A stretch of 64,000 nucleotides of DNA. Origin: Melitaea cinxia. Lineage: Eukaryota; Arthropoda; Insecta; Lepidoptera; Nymphalidae. The DNA lies in contig NC_059401.1 in NCBI RefSeq assembly GCF_905220565.1, positions 7,093,001-7,157,000 of the forward strand, given 5' to 3'. Shown piece after piece: positions 33,776 to 46,053 of this stretch (position 1 is its first letter; each line of letters opens with the position of its first letter). A program made the translations under genes and the position numbers. Under the pieces are notes generated by a model that had not been told where the DNA came from, ran no database searches, and worked only from the letters and a program-made list of their open reading frames with translations.

Positions 33776-34470
33776 CTTCGTTACTTATTTACATAGTATT
33801 TACTTACTACTTGTTTGTAATACAAATAAAATTTAATAATATTAAAAATATGTAAACGGAAAATATGAAGACAACTATTCTTGCTAAAATAGGTAAGTAT
33901 TTAAGAGTCCCATTAGCAGAACTAGTTTGATAACGATTAGTCGACTTAAAGGCGATAAAAAATAGAGCTTAAAAGTTTCTATACAAAATAATTAAATTTG
34001 TATTATTACTTACAGAAGTTTCGGACACATATTAGTATTATTAAATAAATACTGGACAAAACGAGCAGGTTGCATCTAAATACGACTCGTGTCAAGTATT
34101 ACCTAATAAACTCCTCCGAAGTAAAATTAGTCTATCGGCCTCGGATGTAATTTCCGCACTAGCCCTTTTTTTTTAATTCACCTCTTTTTTATTTATGTAT
34201 AACAATCAGTAATATATGCTCTTTAAAAAATTCGTGCCTATGTCGCTTAGTCTATCGAATTAAATTTAATTTTAAGCTATCAGAAATCTCCCGATCAGCA
34301 GAACTTGTTTGATAACGGTTACTCCAGTTGAAACCGACAAAAAATATTGCTCGTAAAGTTTCTTTTCTAAATAATTTAATATAGATCTTCAACTTGTACT
34401 ATAGCCGGTTCGGTAAGTCGCGAAAAATACAAGTGATTAGTTAAAACTATATCATTTCTCTTCTTTGTCT
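33776..34470. other. AT-rich stretch with weak repeat
   Basis: Two similar phrases, GCAGAACTAGTTTGATAACG (33916) and GCAGAACTTGTTTGATAACG (34298), lie 382 bp apart with related flanks, suggesting an old tandem duplication. No gene. Confidence 0.4.
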
Positions 34471-34924
34471 TTTAAACCAACTTCAAAAAAGGAAGAGATT
34501 CTCAATTTGATTGTATTATTTAATGTTCAGCTCAAACTTTTGACTGGGTGGACCGATTTTGATGATTTTTGTTTTAATCAAGAGTGATGCGTGTCATGTG
34601 GTCCCATTTAAATTGAATTGAGATCAAACAAGTAATTTTTGAGTTACATCTAATTATTCTAATCTAATATCTGTTCTAATGTCTATTCGTATTTATTTAC
34701 TTGACTATTTTTTCGTCGATCACGTTGTATTATAATACCGCATAACTTTTCACTGAATATTCCGATTTTGATGATTCTTATTTTGATCGAAAGCTGATGC
34801 TTCTCTTCTAGTCCCATTTAAATTGATTGAGATCAGATAGCTACTTTTCGAGTAATCTTACGTTGTATTACTTGTCAATATAATTGAAGTTGTTTTTTTT
34901 TTGCGTTTGCAAGCAAACACAATT
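34471..34924 (-). repeat. Module A, diverged, minus orientation
   Basis: CCAACTTCAAAAAAGGAAGA at the start, GTTTGCAAGCAAACACAAT at the end, with the units GACCGATTTTGATGATT and ATTTAAATTGAATTGAGATC between. Confidence 0.7.
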
Positions 34925-35145
34925 ATAAATGATAATATAAGTACATATTGCGTAGACATTTTTTAAAAACTGTTATTTATCTATAGGTACTTTTCATTTT
35001 TAAACAAAAGGTCCAGAATGTTTAATTGTATTTTTTTCCAATTAATATTTATTTTAATATTTTTCCTCAAAGCAGAAATATTTAATTCTTTATTATGCTG
35101 AACCCTGATTGAAACACTATATTGCTTAACATATTACTAACATAA

Positions 35146-35148
35146 AAC

Positions 35149-35210
<62 letters not shown>

Positions 35211-35515
35211 TTCAGCCTATCACAGTCCACTGCTGTGCATAGGCCTCCACAAGTTCAACTCGTGTGTTTTCCCCATAGTCACCACGCTGGGCAGGCGGTT
35301 TTGTGACCGCAGGGCTGGCTTTGTCGCACCGAAGACGCTGCTGCCCGTCTTCAGCCTGTGTATTTCAAAGCCAGCAGTTAGATGGTTATCCCGCCATCGG
35401 TCGGCTTTGTAAGTTCCAAGGTGGTAGTGGAACTGTGTTATCCCCTAGTCGCCTCTTACGACACCCACGGGAAGAGGTGGCTATATTCTCTACTACCGTA
35501 GTCACACAGCGAATC
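35146..35515 (-). mobile_element. RTE-derived SINE, near full length, with (ATC)n tail
   Basis: Plus strand order: (ATC)n 35150-35210, TTTCAGCCTATCACAGTCCA, GTCACCACGCTGGGCAGGCG, GTCGCACCGAAGACGCTGC, then CGCCTCTTACGACACCCACG and GGAAGAGGTGGCTATATTCT. The far block matches the 5' side of the RTE copy at 57410-57460, the near block matches RTE 3' tails. So it joins both ends of an RTE without the coding middle. Confidence 0.65.
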
Positions 35516-35559
35516 AGTAAAGCAAAGATACGAGTATTTATAACAATGAAATAAACGTC

Positions 35560-36000
35560 GTGTCCTTAGTATTCTTGAGTGTGAATTATTTAATAATGCG
35601 CCATATGGTTGTGTAAATATTTATAATGTAAACCACGTATATTTCATTCAGTCGGCCAAGCGTCTAATTATTGTTAAATATCCCATGTCTTTTTTGTCAA
35701 GCCTACTTTTAAAACTGCATAATTTTTTAATTTCATAAATTTTACAATACTTATCCGAAGGACTTAACTTAGCAACTTACCTTCTTGTCATCCAAATGTT
35801 ACTTACGCAGGTTTTCTTGATCACAATATATATATATATATGAATCTGAATCTCGGAAACGGCTCCAACGATTTTCATGAATAAATCGATATAGCTAAGA
35901 TTCATTTTTAGAAAATGTCGTCTTATCCCTGGTTTTTAGGCAATGAAAAAATGGCTACAATATAGTTAGATTATATACTATATTATGATATAGCTGTCAT
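35560..36000. other. AT-rich stretch
   Basis: No gene. A (TA)n tract lies at 35825-35840, followed by a phrase of the type seen in dispersed repeats (GAATCTCGGAAACGGCTCC). Confidence 0.35.
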
Positions 36001-36070
36001 ACCTCAGGTGGGAAATCGGCCGGTCGTGATCGACCGAGAAGACCACGGTTCAAATCCCCATGTCTCTAGA
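36001..36070 (+). mobile_element. tRNA-like SINE head or tRNA pseudogene
   Basis: GACCACGGTTCAAATCCCCATG contains a perfect pol III B box (GGTTCAAATCC). The upstream arm (GGTCGTGATCGACC) can fold, but no A box or acceptor stem is convincing. Confidence 0.45.
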
Positions 36071-36721
36071 TCGACTATTTTTTCCTTTTTTTTTCTTCTA
36101 ATTACACTCATGATTTTTTATTTAAATAACCAGTTCATATTTTTTATTATTATCTCGCTAAAATCAAAAAATATTAATCATATTTTATCAATATGTAATT
36201 CGTATGTAAATATGATTTTCAAAAAAGACGATTTACTAAAAATACAGAGCTAAGCTCGGTCACCCAGGTACTATCATTGAATGGATTATTGATTATAAAT
36301 AAATTTAACAATCAAAAAATATAAATTATAATGAACATGTATATGTAATAGTTATTTAGGCATAGAATAGATACAACTTTTATTTTTATACATATGTCGG
36401 CATGCCGTCGAAAGAATGCACTCATAGCCAATTGTTTATCCTGAGTTAATGAATCATTTACTTTATCAATCACTTAACAGTGACCTCGTTCGCCATTATC
36501 ATTGTTTCAATGTCTCTGATGTCGCACATGAAACGAAGTCACATAATTATGTAACAAGGGTATTCAAAGCCTTATTAAAACAAACATTTACCGGAATTTT
36601 CAGCTCGTCTTACGTTAACAATTAAAAGTAAGGATAGATTAATATCATACACAGGCTATTCAAGAATTTACTAAATAATGTTTTAACTAAAAGTAACAAA
36701 TAATAATATATTTTAACCAAT
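36071..36721. other. AT-rich stretch, nothing recognised
   Basis: No gene or repeat signature. Confidence 0.4.
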
Positions 36722-36835
36722 ACTCTTTATTGTACACTATCAGAGAAAAAAATTTACACCGAAAAAAAACAGACATATACAAAAGGCGGTCTTATCGCTA
36801 AAAGAGCGATCTATTCCAGGCAACCTCTAGCATGA
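36722..36835 (-). mobile_element. LINE 3'-UTR fragment
   Basis: Plus strand CTCTTTATTGTACACTATCA, then AGGCGGTCTTATCGCT and the hairpin 36794-36810. It is the minus-strand 3' end of the subfamily at 10690 and 24385. Confidence 0.6.
36794..36810 (-). repeat. LINE 3'-UTR stem-loop, copy f
   Basis: ATCGCT-AAAAG-AGCGAT, perfect six-pair stem, G-C version. Confidence 0.6.
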
Positions 36836-36837
36836 TA

Positions 36838-37275
36838 ATTGTGTTTGCTGGCAAACGAAAAAAAACCGACTTCAATTACATCGACAAGTAATACAACGTA
36901 GGAAGACGAAAAAATAGTCAAGTAAATACGCATTATCAACGATTACGTCAAAAGTTGTAATCAGATCTCGATGAAATTTAAATGTGACCACATGATAAAC
37001 ATCGGCTTTCGATTAAATTAAAAATCATTAAAATCTGTACACCCAGTAAAAAGTTATGCGGATTTTCGAGGGTTTCCCTCGATTTCTCTGGGACCCCATC
37101 ATCAGATCCTGGTTTCCTTATCATGGTACCATACCTGGGATCTACTTTCCAACAAAAAAAGAATTATCAAAATCGGTTCATAAACGACGAAGTAATCCCC
37201 GAACATATATTTATAAAAAAAAATTATATGTATACGGTCGAATTGAGTAACCTCTTCCTTTTTTTAAGTCGGTTA
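36838..37275 (+). repeat. Module A, plus orientation
   Basis: ATTGTGTTTGCTGGCAAACG to TTTTTTAAGTCGGTTAA. Missing the last internal unit of the long copies. Confidence 0.8.
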
Positions 37276-37299
37276 ATTAGGACATGACAAATGAATTAG

Positions 37300-37400
37300 A
37301 CGGCATGGAGGTGTACATACATAATATATACATATAATCATACACGTAAATATACATACATATACATATATATACTCAAATATTGTATATAAAAATAATA
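37300..37400 (+). repeat. ATACAT-type low-complexity tract
   Basis: Imperfect TATACATA repeats. Confidence 0.6.
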
Positions 37401-37519
37401 TAGAAAAAATATAAAAATACCAATTTACATACGACAGAAAAGAGGAAGGACTGGCTAAAGTCATTGTCAATAATATACATTTGCGGTAAAATAATTTATA
37501 AACTTATAACGTGACTCAT

Positions 37520-37732
37520 GAGTTTAAATAGTGTTTCTTTAAGTCAGTAACTTTTAAAAGTGTCTAGTGATTGTGCACGCTTTATATTTACGGGTAAAGC
37601 ATTCCACAACCGAACAGCTTGTAACGAAAAAGATTTAGTATAAAAAGAAGAAGGAGAAAGAATTTTAAGAATAAGGTTACTTATCCGATCGAAGAGACCG
37701 GCGGCGTCAGCTTCGGTGCGGACACGTGTCAC
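37520..37732 (-). pseudogene. LINE reverse transcriptase C-terminal scrap
   Basis: Minus frame ending FSLQAVRLWNALPVNIKRAQ then SLDTFKS, the standard last motif (aromatic-WN-LP...F) of jockey/CR1-type reverse transcriptases. Confidence 0.6.
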
Positions 37733-37739
37733 GTAATGC

Positions 37740-37950
37740 GGAACGAAGAGTTGTTAGCAACTCTATTCGGACCTTGAGGAAGGTAAGCGTAAGCATAGCG
37801 GTCAACTCCTCAGGTACAAAGATGTGCTTAAGCAGCACTTGAAGAAGCGCAGCGTCAACCCGCTCCTATGGAAGCAGGAGGAAGCCGGACGGCCTGACTT
37901 GTGGAGGCCTATGTCCAGCAGTGGACTGTATAGGCTGTAATGATGATGAA
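37740..37950 (+). pseudogene. LINE C-terminal scrap with RTE-type tail
   Basis: Plus frame LYSDLEEGKRKHSGQLLRYK then DVLKQHLKK, as in the far C-terminus of some insect LINE polyproteins, followed by GGCCTATGTCCAGCAGTGGA, TAGGCTG and an ATG repeat. Confidence 0.55.
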
Positions 37951-38169
37951 AACATTGAGGATAGGCGGCTCTATGTGCTGGACGCTAAGCGAGATGAACT
38001 AAAGATTCGATCACCAGCGACCTTTTAGTATAATTATGTAAACTTCGTGCTAACGTGCCCGTGTGCGAAAATTTTTACACGAAAAATTGGCTACATAAGC
38101 CACATGCGCGCACACCAAAGACAAAACCAGAGTTGAATGCAATCGGCGTGGCCGTAATCGGCCGGGAGG

Positions 38170-39850
38170 TTACTTACTTACTTACTATTCGTCAAGAAAA
38201 ATTAATTTGTCATTTATTTCCCTTAATTCCTTTAGTATATTTTTTATTAATCTATATATTAATACGTGAAGCAAAAACTTTGTACCCCTTTTTACGAAAA
38301 TTGCGCGGACTGAGGAGTATGAAATTTCGTACACTTAAAGTTTGTATAGAGAAGCGAGTGCAGAATGCTAATATTGTTTTATGATTATGCATAATAAAAA
38401 ATAATAAAAAATTTAAAAAACCCCGATATTATAACCTGAGTTGCCTTTGAAAAGTAAAAAATAATTAAAGAAACTCAATCTTTAAGTACCTAAGTATGTA
38501 CGAATATTAATAATTCTAAAAATAATTGTGTTTGCTCGCAAACGAAAAAAAAACCGACTTCAATTACATCGACAAGTAATACAACGTAGATCGACGAAAA
38601 AATACTCAAGCAACTACGCGTTATCAAAGATTACTCAAAAAGTAGTTGTTAAATCTCGATAAACTTGATTTTCGAGAGTTTCCCTCGATTTCTCTGGGAT
38701 CCCATCATCAGATCCTGGTTTCCTTATCACGGTACCAAACTAAGGATATCCCCTTTCCAACAAAAAAAGAATTATCAAAATCGGTACATCCAGTAGAAAG
38801 TTATGCGGTGTAATACAACGTATGTCGACGAAAAAAGCGTCAAGTAAAAACGCATTATTAGATATAACTCGAAAAGTAGTTGTTAGATCTCAAATAAATT
38901 TAAATGGGACCAATTGGCACACACCACCTTTCGATTAAAACAAAATTTGTCGAAATCGGTCTTCCCGGTCAAAAGTTCTGATGTAACATACATAAAAAAA
39001 AAAAAAAAAATACAGTCGAATTGAGAACCTCCTCTTTTTTTGGAAGTCGGTTAAAAATACATCGCGTCGGGGGACCGCTCCTACTTATTTATTACCTACT
39101 ATTTATTTTTTCATTAGTATCACATGCCTACCTAAGTCTTTTACCCGAGCCTTATTATTTTTTGTTTTAAAGTTAAAGTAAATTGATGTTAAAGTACATA
39201 ACTACAAGTACTACAACTCGGAACAAAGCAATACTACGGAGCGGGCGGCACGGCAATAGTGTGCAGTATGTGTAACCCACCACATATATTTGAAGATATT
39301 GGGTATTTTCCCCACTTTTACCCCCAGAGTTTTTCAGGGCTTAGCCGATTTTCATTGAACACATTATTTTGTAATGCGCGCGTGATGCGCTTTCATATTT
39401 AAGACCCCACTAGATTATATTTGCAGACATTCGGTAATTCTTCCCCACTTTTACCCCCCACAACTTTTGAACGACTCAACAGATTTTCATAAAACATATC
39501 TAAAAACACTCGCCCATAACTCACCTTTCATAAAAAAAAACTAAATTGAAATCGCTTCATCCGTTTGCGAGTTACGGAGCCACAGACAAACAGACACGTC
39601 AAACTTATAACACCCCTTTTTGCGTCGGGGGTTAAAAATATATCAAATCAATGAAAAAAACATTACACACACTACAATGTATTTGACACACACGCGCATA
39701 TTATACTGTTTTGTTGATTGTCAAAGTCTGTAGTCAAATTGAAAATTTGTAAAAAGGTTCTTTATTTTCATTATTTTTTGGTTTTTTAATTTAAATTTTT
39801 AATTAGGTCGAATTTCGACCTCAGGGTGACCACTAGTTTATTTAAAACTG
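38170..39850 (+). repeat. Mosaic repeat: modules B, A, C and flanks
   Basis: B, about 38240-38400 (AATACGTGAAGCAAAAACTT to GATTATGCATAATA). A, 38524-39053, full type. C, about 39055-39160 (TACATCGCG, CCGCTCCTACTTATTTATTA, CACATGCC). Then a block with two CCCCACTTTTACCCCC copies (39300-39470) and ACAGACAAACAGACACGTC. It ends at about 39840 with the palindromic AGGTCGAATTTCGACCT. B, A, C and the end block recur inverted in 58900-60810. Confidence 0.7.
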
Positions 39851-39954
39851 TCACAAAAGGGTTAACGGTAAAAAGTACAAATCATTTAAAATTTGTAATT
39901 AGCTCACGAGCTTCACCAGTGTATTCAAAAAATTAATCGGCGTTATAGGTATAG

Positions 39955-40235
39955 GTATGTTTTTTTTTTTCTCTTTATTTAAGGAGTTTTAGTCCATAAG
40001 GATTACGCACTCCATAGGAACATCACACATTTACATACAAGAAATTAATGAGGTCGTCGCCACATACCAATGTTTACAATCTTGTACAATAATTTAGCCG
40101 GTTCTGAGAGAAAATACGCCAAAATTGAATTTCAAGCTCCAATCTCTTTAAAATTTTGAGTTATTTGCAGCATATCATTTCTAATATCTTCATTTCGGAT
40201 ACATTCCACCATTAGGTATGTTTTATTTGAAGAAT
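39955..40235 (-). other. Unclassified, possible LINE 3' part
   Basis: Starts TTTTTTTTTTCTCTTTATTT, a poly(A)-like end on the minus strand, with a short minus frame MVECIRNEDIRNDML. I cannot name it. Confidence 0.25.
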
Positions 40236-40659
40236 AGACACACTGACGCAGTCATGGGTGATGATGATGATGGCGTGTTAGAATTCCGCTTCCACTGTTA
40301 TAAGTCAGTCTGAATGAATAAACATAATTATAACAATAAGTGTAGTTACCTTAAAAAAAATTGCAAAATTATCTTGTGCACACAGTGTAAAAATTATAAT
40401 AAATAACCGGTAAACCTATGCACCACACTTCTGATCCACGTCTATAAGCTGCTTTCGGGGGTCGTTTGTAATCGTTTCGTCACAAGAATAAAGATATAAT
40501 ATTCAAGAAAAATCCATGACCCTCCATATCCAAGACTAGCGAACTAGACCCATTTTCCTCCGTCGCTAGGATTGACAGTGTGATGTAATATCACCGAAAC
40601 TGTTTGACACTCTTGTGATGCTCACTGTTAAATGCTGGGCCTCCTAAATAAGTTCTCCC

Positions 40660-41340
40660 GACAAGTCGGTCTCGGAGATTTGCGACAAAACGAAAATTGT
40701 GTTTATTAACCAAGTCATAGCGAGACCGGTATCGGTCGATGGTACCCTTCTTAAGTTGTTCGGGATTCAATCACAGATTGCTAATAATGAAACTGGAGCA
40801 GTTCTGTATATTTGATTCCTTACTTAACTGATTTTCATCTAACCTATCGGAAAGGCAACAAAAAGTGGTGTTGAGAGATTATTAGTCGCCACTGTATTTG
40901 TCTACCTGTGTGGTACTACAGGGCTCTCATCCTGGGGCCGATTTTATTCGTGATTTTCGTAAATGACATCGTTACTCCATAAAGCACTGCAAATGTTCCT
41001 TATATGGAGATGATTTAAAAGTATATAGGGAAATTAGAACAAATTCGGTTGTCTTACTTCTTTAACAAGACTTGGATGCAATTCATAATTGGTGTTATAA
41101 CAACTTGATGATTCTCAATGCATGTAAATGCTATCACATTATTTCAGACGTAACAGGATCGTACGAGCATATGATTTAAATGTTGTGTCCTTGCAGAAAG
41201 TTGATACTATCCGTGACTTAGGTGTACAACTTGATAGGAAGCTTAGTTTCGTGAACCATTTCGATTTGAGTAGAATAGTAGTAGCCAAAGCTTCAATAAT
41301 GGTCGGTTTTGTAAAGAGAGCTTCTTCTGAGTTTTGAGTG
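40660..41340 (+). pseudogene. Jockey-like reverse transcriptase remnant, decayed
   Basis: Plus frames give CSLYGDDLKVYREI (the YADD box with Ala to Gly), LDAIHNWCYNNLMILNACKC, then from 41128 VDTIRDLGVQLDRKLSFVNH and KASIMVGFVKRASSEF. Stops and shifts separate them. Unlike the LINE at 10990-13482 it is plus-oriented. Confidence 0.65.
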
Positions 41341-43076
41341 TTTGTTATTCTCGTTTCTTTGTTCTTAATTTTATAAGTTAATTTTTTTTTGTTTTAGTTT
41401 GATACTTTTGTAATAATTTTGTAATGCTCGTTGTCGGGATCTACATTCTTAAATTGTTTTCCGTTATAAATGCTTTTGCCTATGGAGGCTAGGTGAGGAT
41501 TGCGGAAAATCGCGATGTCTGACGCAAACTTGGGAACGCGAATTTAATATTTTAAAAGACGAATAAGTTTTAGAAAATCTATGACATCACTTTTTATTTG
41601 CTTATCCGGCTACAAAGTAATACAATTAAATTAAATAAAGATTATTTTGCCACACTTTTTAAAAAGTTATCAAGTAAAATTTATTAAACAAACAAATACT
41701 ATAACTAATATTCCATGATACATATATGTAACTATGTGCCGAAACATAATTTAAGTATTATTATAAAGTGAATCTTCTATGTCGATACGAGTTTTGCGTT
41801 TGTAAGCTTGTCTTCAGAAAGAATCAACAAAAACTATCCACGTTATAACATTTTATTTTGGCTAAATAATAAATTATTTCAATTAAAATATGAGTACATG
41901 TTTATATTCGCACAGTTCAGGATGTAGAGGTAACATTCGAAACAAGCCCTAGTTATTATACTGCCTGTGAATTACACACCAATATATGTATGTATAAGCT
42001 AATTATTATCAAAACTTGTTTAACTCGCAATATTTTTAAGACTGTATTGGAATGTGGTCCGCTGCTTGTTGTTAGGTATAATTTCAAGAGCTCTAATAGA
42101 AATAAATATGACGCTGTAATTTTGATTTGAATGTTAGAAAAAAAAAGTTTTTAATCAGTATTCAACTTTTTAGCTTGTAAATTTTAATGAAATGTCTTAA
42201 TAATATCAATAATAAATTTAAAATATAGACGACTAAAAAATTTGTACAATCACATAGGATTTTGGTGTTGTGCATCAGAAATCGTAAAATTATTTTATTA
42301 ATCACCTATAATTTTACAATAACAATTATTTGTTATTTTTTTTTTAAATAAATTTAAATAAAGTAGGTTTTTATATTTTTAAACGTCAGTCTAACTAAAT
42401 TATTAAATGTTCCAACAAAAGACGTGTCGTATGTATATTAGTCAAATTCTTAATTTATCTGTTTTTAACCTACTTAAAAACTCAAAAAAAAATGTACGTG
42501 TAACAATTGTATGAGTACGAAATACGGGAAATTAGAAAGCAATACTTACGATGTTTTTTTTTGAAGTTTCGCGTTTAAAAATATTAAACATCCAAAGAAC
42601 CGTTTTAATGGCATTAATTTCATATACAGTTATAAAGGGTATCGTATTAAAATCGACAGTTCAAGAAGTTATTAGTTTTGATTCTACGTTTACAAATATT
42701 TGGTTTCCGTTTACGTTTCAACCAGGAAATGTAGCATTCTTGCCAACATTCCTTGTAGACACGTTTATACAATAATTTTATCTATTTAGATTTTGTGTTG
42801 TTTTGTACGATACTCTAATATTGATTTTTCTTAATTTTCCTTTTTACAAACCTTGTCCTAAAAATAATGAAACTTAAAAAAAAAAGAATTATTACAAGAT
42901 ATTTTTTTTTTATAAATAAAGATAATATTTATGTAATCGTTTTGTTTTGTTGTATATGTTAATGTTCATGATATGTTCATGATATAGTAAGTTAATCGTC
43001 TTCGTTTCAAATTCAAGAGGTACAGAATCCACGCGTTTTTGTCAGCTACGTAATCTTTTTAGAATAATTAATGGAA
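41341..43076. other. AT-rich stretch
   Basis: No gene recognised. A 74-codon frame at 42551-42775 has no recognisable family and no other support. Confidence 0.4.
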
Positions 43077-43639
43077 TAATTGTGTTTGTCGCAAACGAAA
43101 ACAAAAAAACCGACTTCAATTAGGTAAATCGACGAATAATACAACGTAGATCGACGAAAAAATAGTCAAGTAACTACGCGTTATCAAAGATTACTCAAAA
43201 AGTAGTTATCAGATTTCGATAAAATTTATATGTGACCACATGATAAACATCAGCTTTCGATTAAATTAAAAATTATCAAAATCGGTACACCCAGTAAAAA
43301 GTTATTGCGGATTTTCGAGAGTTTCCCTCGATTTCTCTGGGATCCGATCATCAGATCCTGGTTTCCTTATCACGGTACCAAACTAGGGATATCCCCTTTC
43401 CAACAAAAAAAGAATTATCAAAATCGGTACATCCAGTAGAAAGTTATGTGGTATAATACAAGGTAGGTCGACGAAAAAAGCGTCAAGTAAAAACGCATTA
43501 TTGGATATAACTCGAAAAGTAGTTGTTAGATCTCAAATAAATTTAAATGGGACCAATTGACACACACCACCTTTCGATTAAAAAAAATTGTCGAAATCGG
43601 TCTACCCGGTGAAAAGTTCTGATGTAACATACATAAAAT
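43077..43639 (+). repeat. Module A, first of a tandem pair
   Basis: Full internal set of units but lacks the terminal GGAAGTCGG block; it runs straight into the next copy at ACATACATAAAATAATTGTG. Confidence 0.8.
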
Positions 43640-44423
43640 AATTGTGTTTACTCCCAACCAAAAAAAAAGAAACCGACTTCAATTACATCGACGAGTAATA
43701 CAACGTAGATCGACGAAAAAATAGTCAAGTAACTACGCGTTATCAAAGATTACTCAAAAAGTTGTAATCAAATCTCGATGAAATTTAATAAACATCGGCT
43801 TTCGATTAAATTAAAAATTATTAAAATCGGTACACCCAGTAAAAAGTTATTGCGGATTTTCAAGAGTTTCCCTCGATTTCTCTGGGATCCCATCATCAGA
43901 TCCTGGTTTCCTTATCATGGTACTAAACTAAGGATATCTTTTTTCCAACAAAAAAAGAATTATCAAAATCGGTACACCCAGTAAAAAGTTATTGCGGATT
44001 TTCAAGAATTTCCCTCGATTTCTCTGGGATCCCATCATCAGATCCTGGTTTCCTTATCATGGTACTAAACTTGGAATATCTCCTTTCCAACAAAAAAAGA
44101 ATTATCAAAATCGGTACATCCAGTAGAAAGTTATGCGGTATAATGCAACGTAGGTCGACGAAAAAAGCGTCAAGTAAAAACGCATTATTAGATATAGCTC
44201 GAAAAGTACTTGTTAAATCTCAAATAAATTTAAATGGGACCAATTAGCACACACCACCTTTCGATTAAAAAAAAATTGTCGAAATCGGTCCAAACGGTCA
44301 AAAGTTCTGATGTAACATACATTAAAAAAAATACAGTCGAATTGAGAACCTCCTCCTTTGTTGGAAGTCGGTAAAAAAATACAGTCGAATTGAGAACCTC
44401 CTCCTTTTTTGGAAGTCGGTTAA
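43640..44423 (+). repeat. Module A, second of a tandem pair, expanded
   Basis: Carries an extra internal GGATCCCATCATCAGATCCT unit and a doubled 3' end (CAGTCGAATTGAGAACCTCC twice). Confidence 0.8.
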
Positions 44424-44699
44424 ATATATCCTCTTTTCGGATTGATAGGGTGACTAACTTTAGTGATACTTCTAATTATTATTGTAAGTAAAACAATATA
44501 AAATGTTCCAGTGTGCTGTTGCTGTCGTCCAAAGAAAAACAGTAAAAGGTATCATCGTTGATGTCATTAATAAACACGTTTAACTAGGCACCTAGGTATA
44601 TACTATATAGTATACTTAATAATTATTACAATGGATGTTTTAGGACGTTGGTAAATAATTCTTTGAAACAAGAATAATATGACGGTTCTAAGGTCATTT

Positions 44700-45015
44700 C
44701 TTTTACGTTACCGTCATAAATGTAACAATGTGCGAGTGTCAAAAGTCGTAGCGAGATGTCGAAAAGTGGAGGCAACGACGTCCATAGGTATGCGAGGACG
44801 CAAGATGCGGCTCGCGTAGGAGGAGGGGCGCTCGGCATCTGAAGGTCGTCCGCATTCCTCGCGTCGCCGTCCGCCGCTACCGCGCTTACGTAGCGCCCCC
44901 GTCCGCGCCTCACCGCCGCCCCGCACCACCGCGCCACACCCCGCCGCGCGCTTCGCACCCAACCGGTATGCCCCCGCCCCACTACGCCTGACCGCCATCT
45001 CAAACTATCGCGCAT
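44700..45015. promoter_or_regulatory. Isolated CpG-rich island
   Basis: Dense CG sequence (GCGCGCTTCGCACCC, CCGTCCGCGCCTCACC) in AT-rich surroundings, 6 kb upstream of ex. It could be an alternative promoter or an enhancer. Minus-strand open frames in it follow base composition and are not supported as genes. Confidence 0.3.
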
Positions 45016-45394
45016 TTATTAAAACAAAAAAAAAATATTATGGCTATCAAGAGCTGAAGAGCCGCAGAGGTACCGGATGCGATGAAATTTATTCGCATCT
45101 AGTTTTTTTGAAGTGAACTCGTGGTGCTACATTCCAAGAAACATGTTGTAACAAGTATTTAAGTTCAAAGCACTGCAAAATTTGACCCTCGGATATAACT
45201 TAAACTTGTTTTTTTTATCAATTTTAAAAATTATTAATTATAAAACAAGTCAATAAACAAGAGTCAAAGACGAGTAAATAACGCAATATTTTGTTTATAC
45301 CTACCTAGTAAGCAATAACTGTTATACACGCGATAACTTGTAGTACGCGAAAACTATAGGTAATGCCTCGGTTTTATTTTTAAATGAAGAAAGA

Positions 45395-45435
45395 GGCCTG
45401 TGCCCAGCAGTGGGATGTTACAGGCTGAATGCGTT
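45395..45435 (+). mobile_element. RTE-type 3' tail scrap
   Basis: GAAAGAGGCCTGTGCCCAGC followed by AGTGGGATGTTACAGGCTGA. Confidence 0.6.
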
Positions 45436-45599
45436 TGCGAATCATAAAAAAATATATAAATTACGCGTCACGTTGTTAGTCCGCGATGGACTCCTAAACT
45501 ACTTAACCGATTTTAATCAAATTGCACACTGTGTGCAGTTTGATCCTACTTGAAAGATATGCTATATTTTATTTTGATATACCTATGTAATTATTATCA

Positions 45600-45745
45600 A
45601 ACAGTTCAGCACTTTGCCGTCCACTACTAGACATAGGCCATCCTAATTTCGCACCAGACATCCCGGTTTTCCACAATCCTCATTCAGCCTATACCGGCAA
45701 TCTTACGAAGATCGTCGGAGAATGTCCCACATTGCATTTGTCAAG
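45600..45745 (-). mobile_element. RTE 3' end fragment
   Basis: TTGCCGTCCACTACTAGACA, CACCAGACATCCCGGTTTTC, CTATACCGGCAATCTTACGA; the same order as at 29160-29280. Confidence 0.6.
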
Positions 45746-46053
45746 CCGCGGTTTCCACTCCAGCCGGCCTAGCATGCATACAACGAGATATCTCTTGACG
45801 AGAGAGAGAGATGATGTCTACATCGAGTATTTTCTCGATTACCCTAACATGCGCACTACGAGAGACAACATTCTCTTCCGAAGACTTCGCCTTGTCGAGT
45901 AGAGAAACATTATCAACCATAATCACAACTGAATATCATTCTTATTTCTTATGTCGTAAAGTTGAATTTACAAGGTTATTGACCAATCGTGCCAAACCGG
46001 GATGAGCCAACGTTTGTATAATTTCAAACGAGTGACACATGTTTTATTTAACA

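Noticed and set aside
35146..35215. CRISPR-like regular repeats
   Set aside because: It is a plain (ATC)n microsatellite tail of a retroelement; no spacers, and the genome is eukaryotic.
36001..36070. A functional tRNA gene
   Set aside because: B box is perfect but no acceptor stem, anticodon arm or A box pairs up; kept as SINE or pseudogene only.
42551..42775. 74-codon plus frame with two hydrophobic stretches
   Set aside because: No recognisable family, promoter or neighbours; AT-rich DNA yields such frames by chance.
44626..45015. Minus frames of 129 and 94 codons rich in Arg, Ala and Gly
   Set aside because: Composition-driven open frames in a CpG island; two overlapping frames are open at once and neither has a domain.
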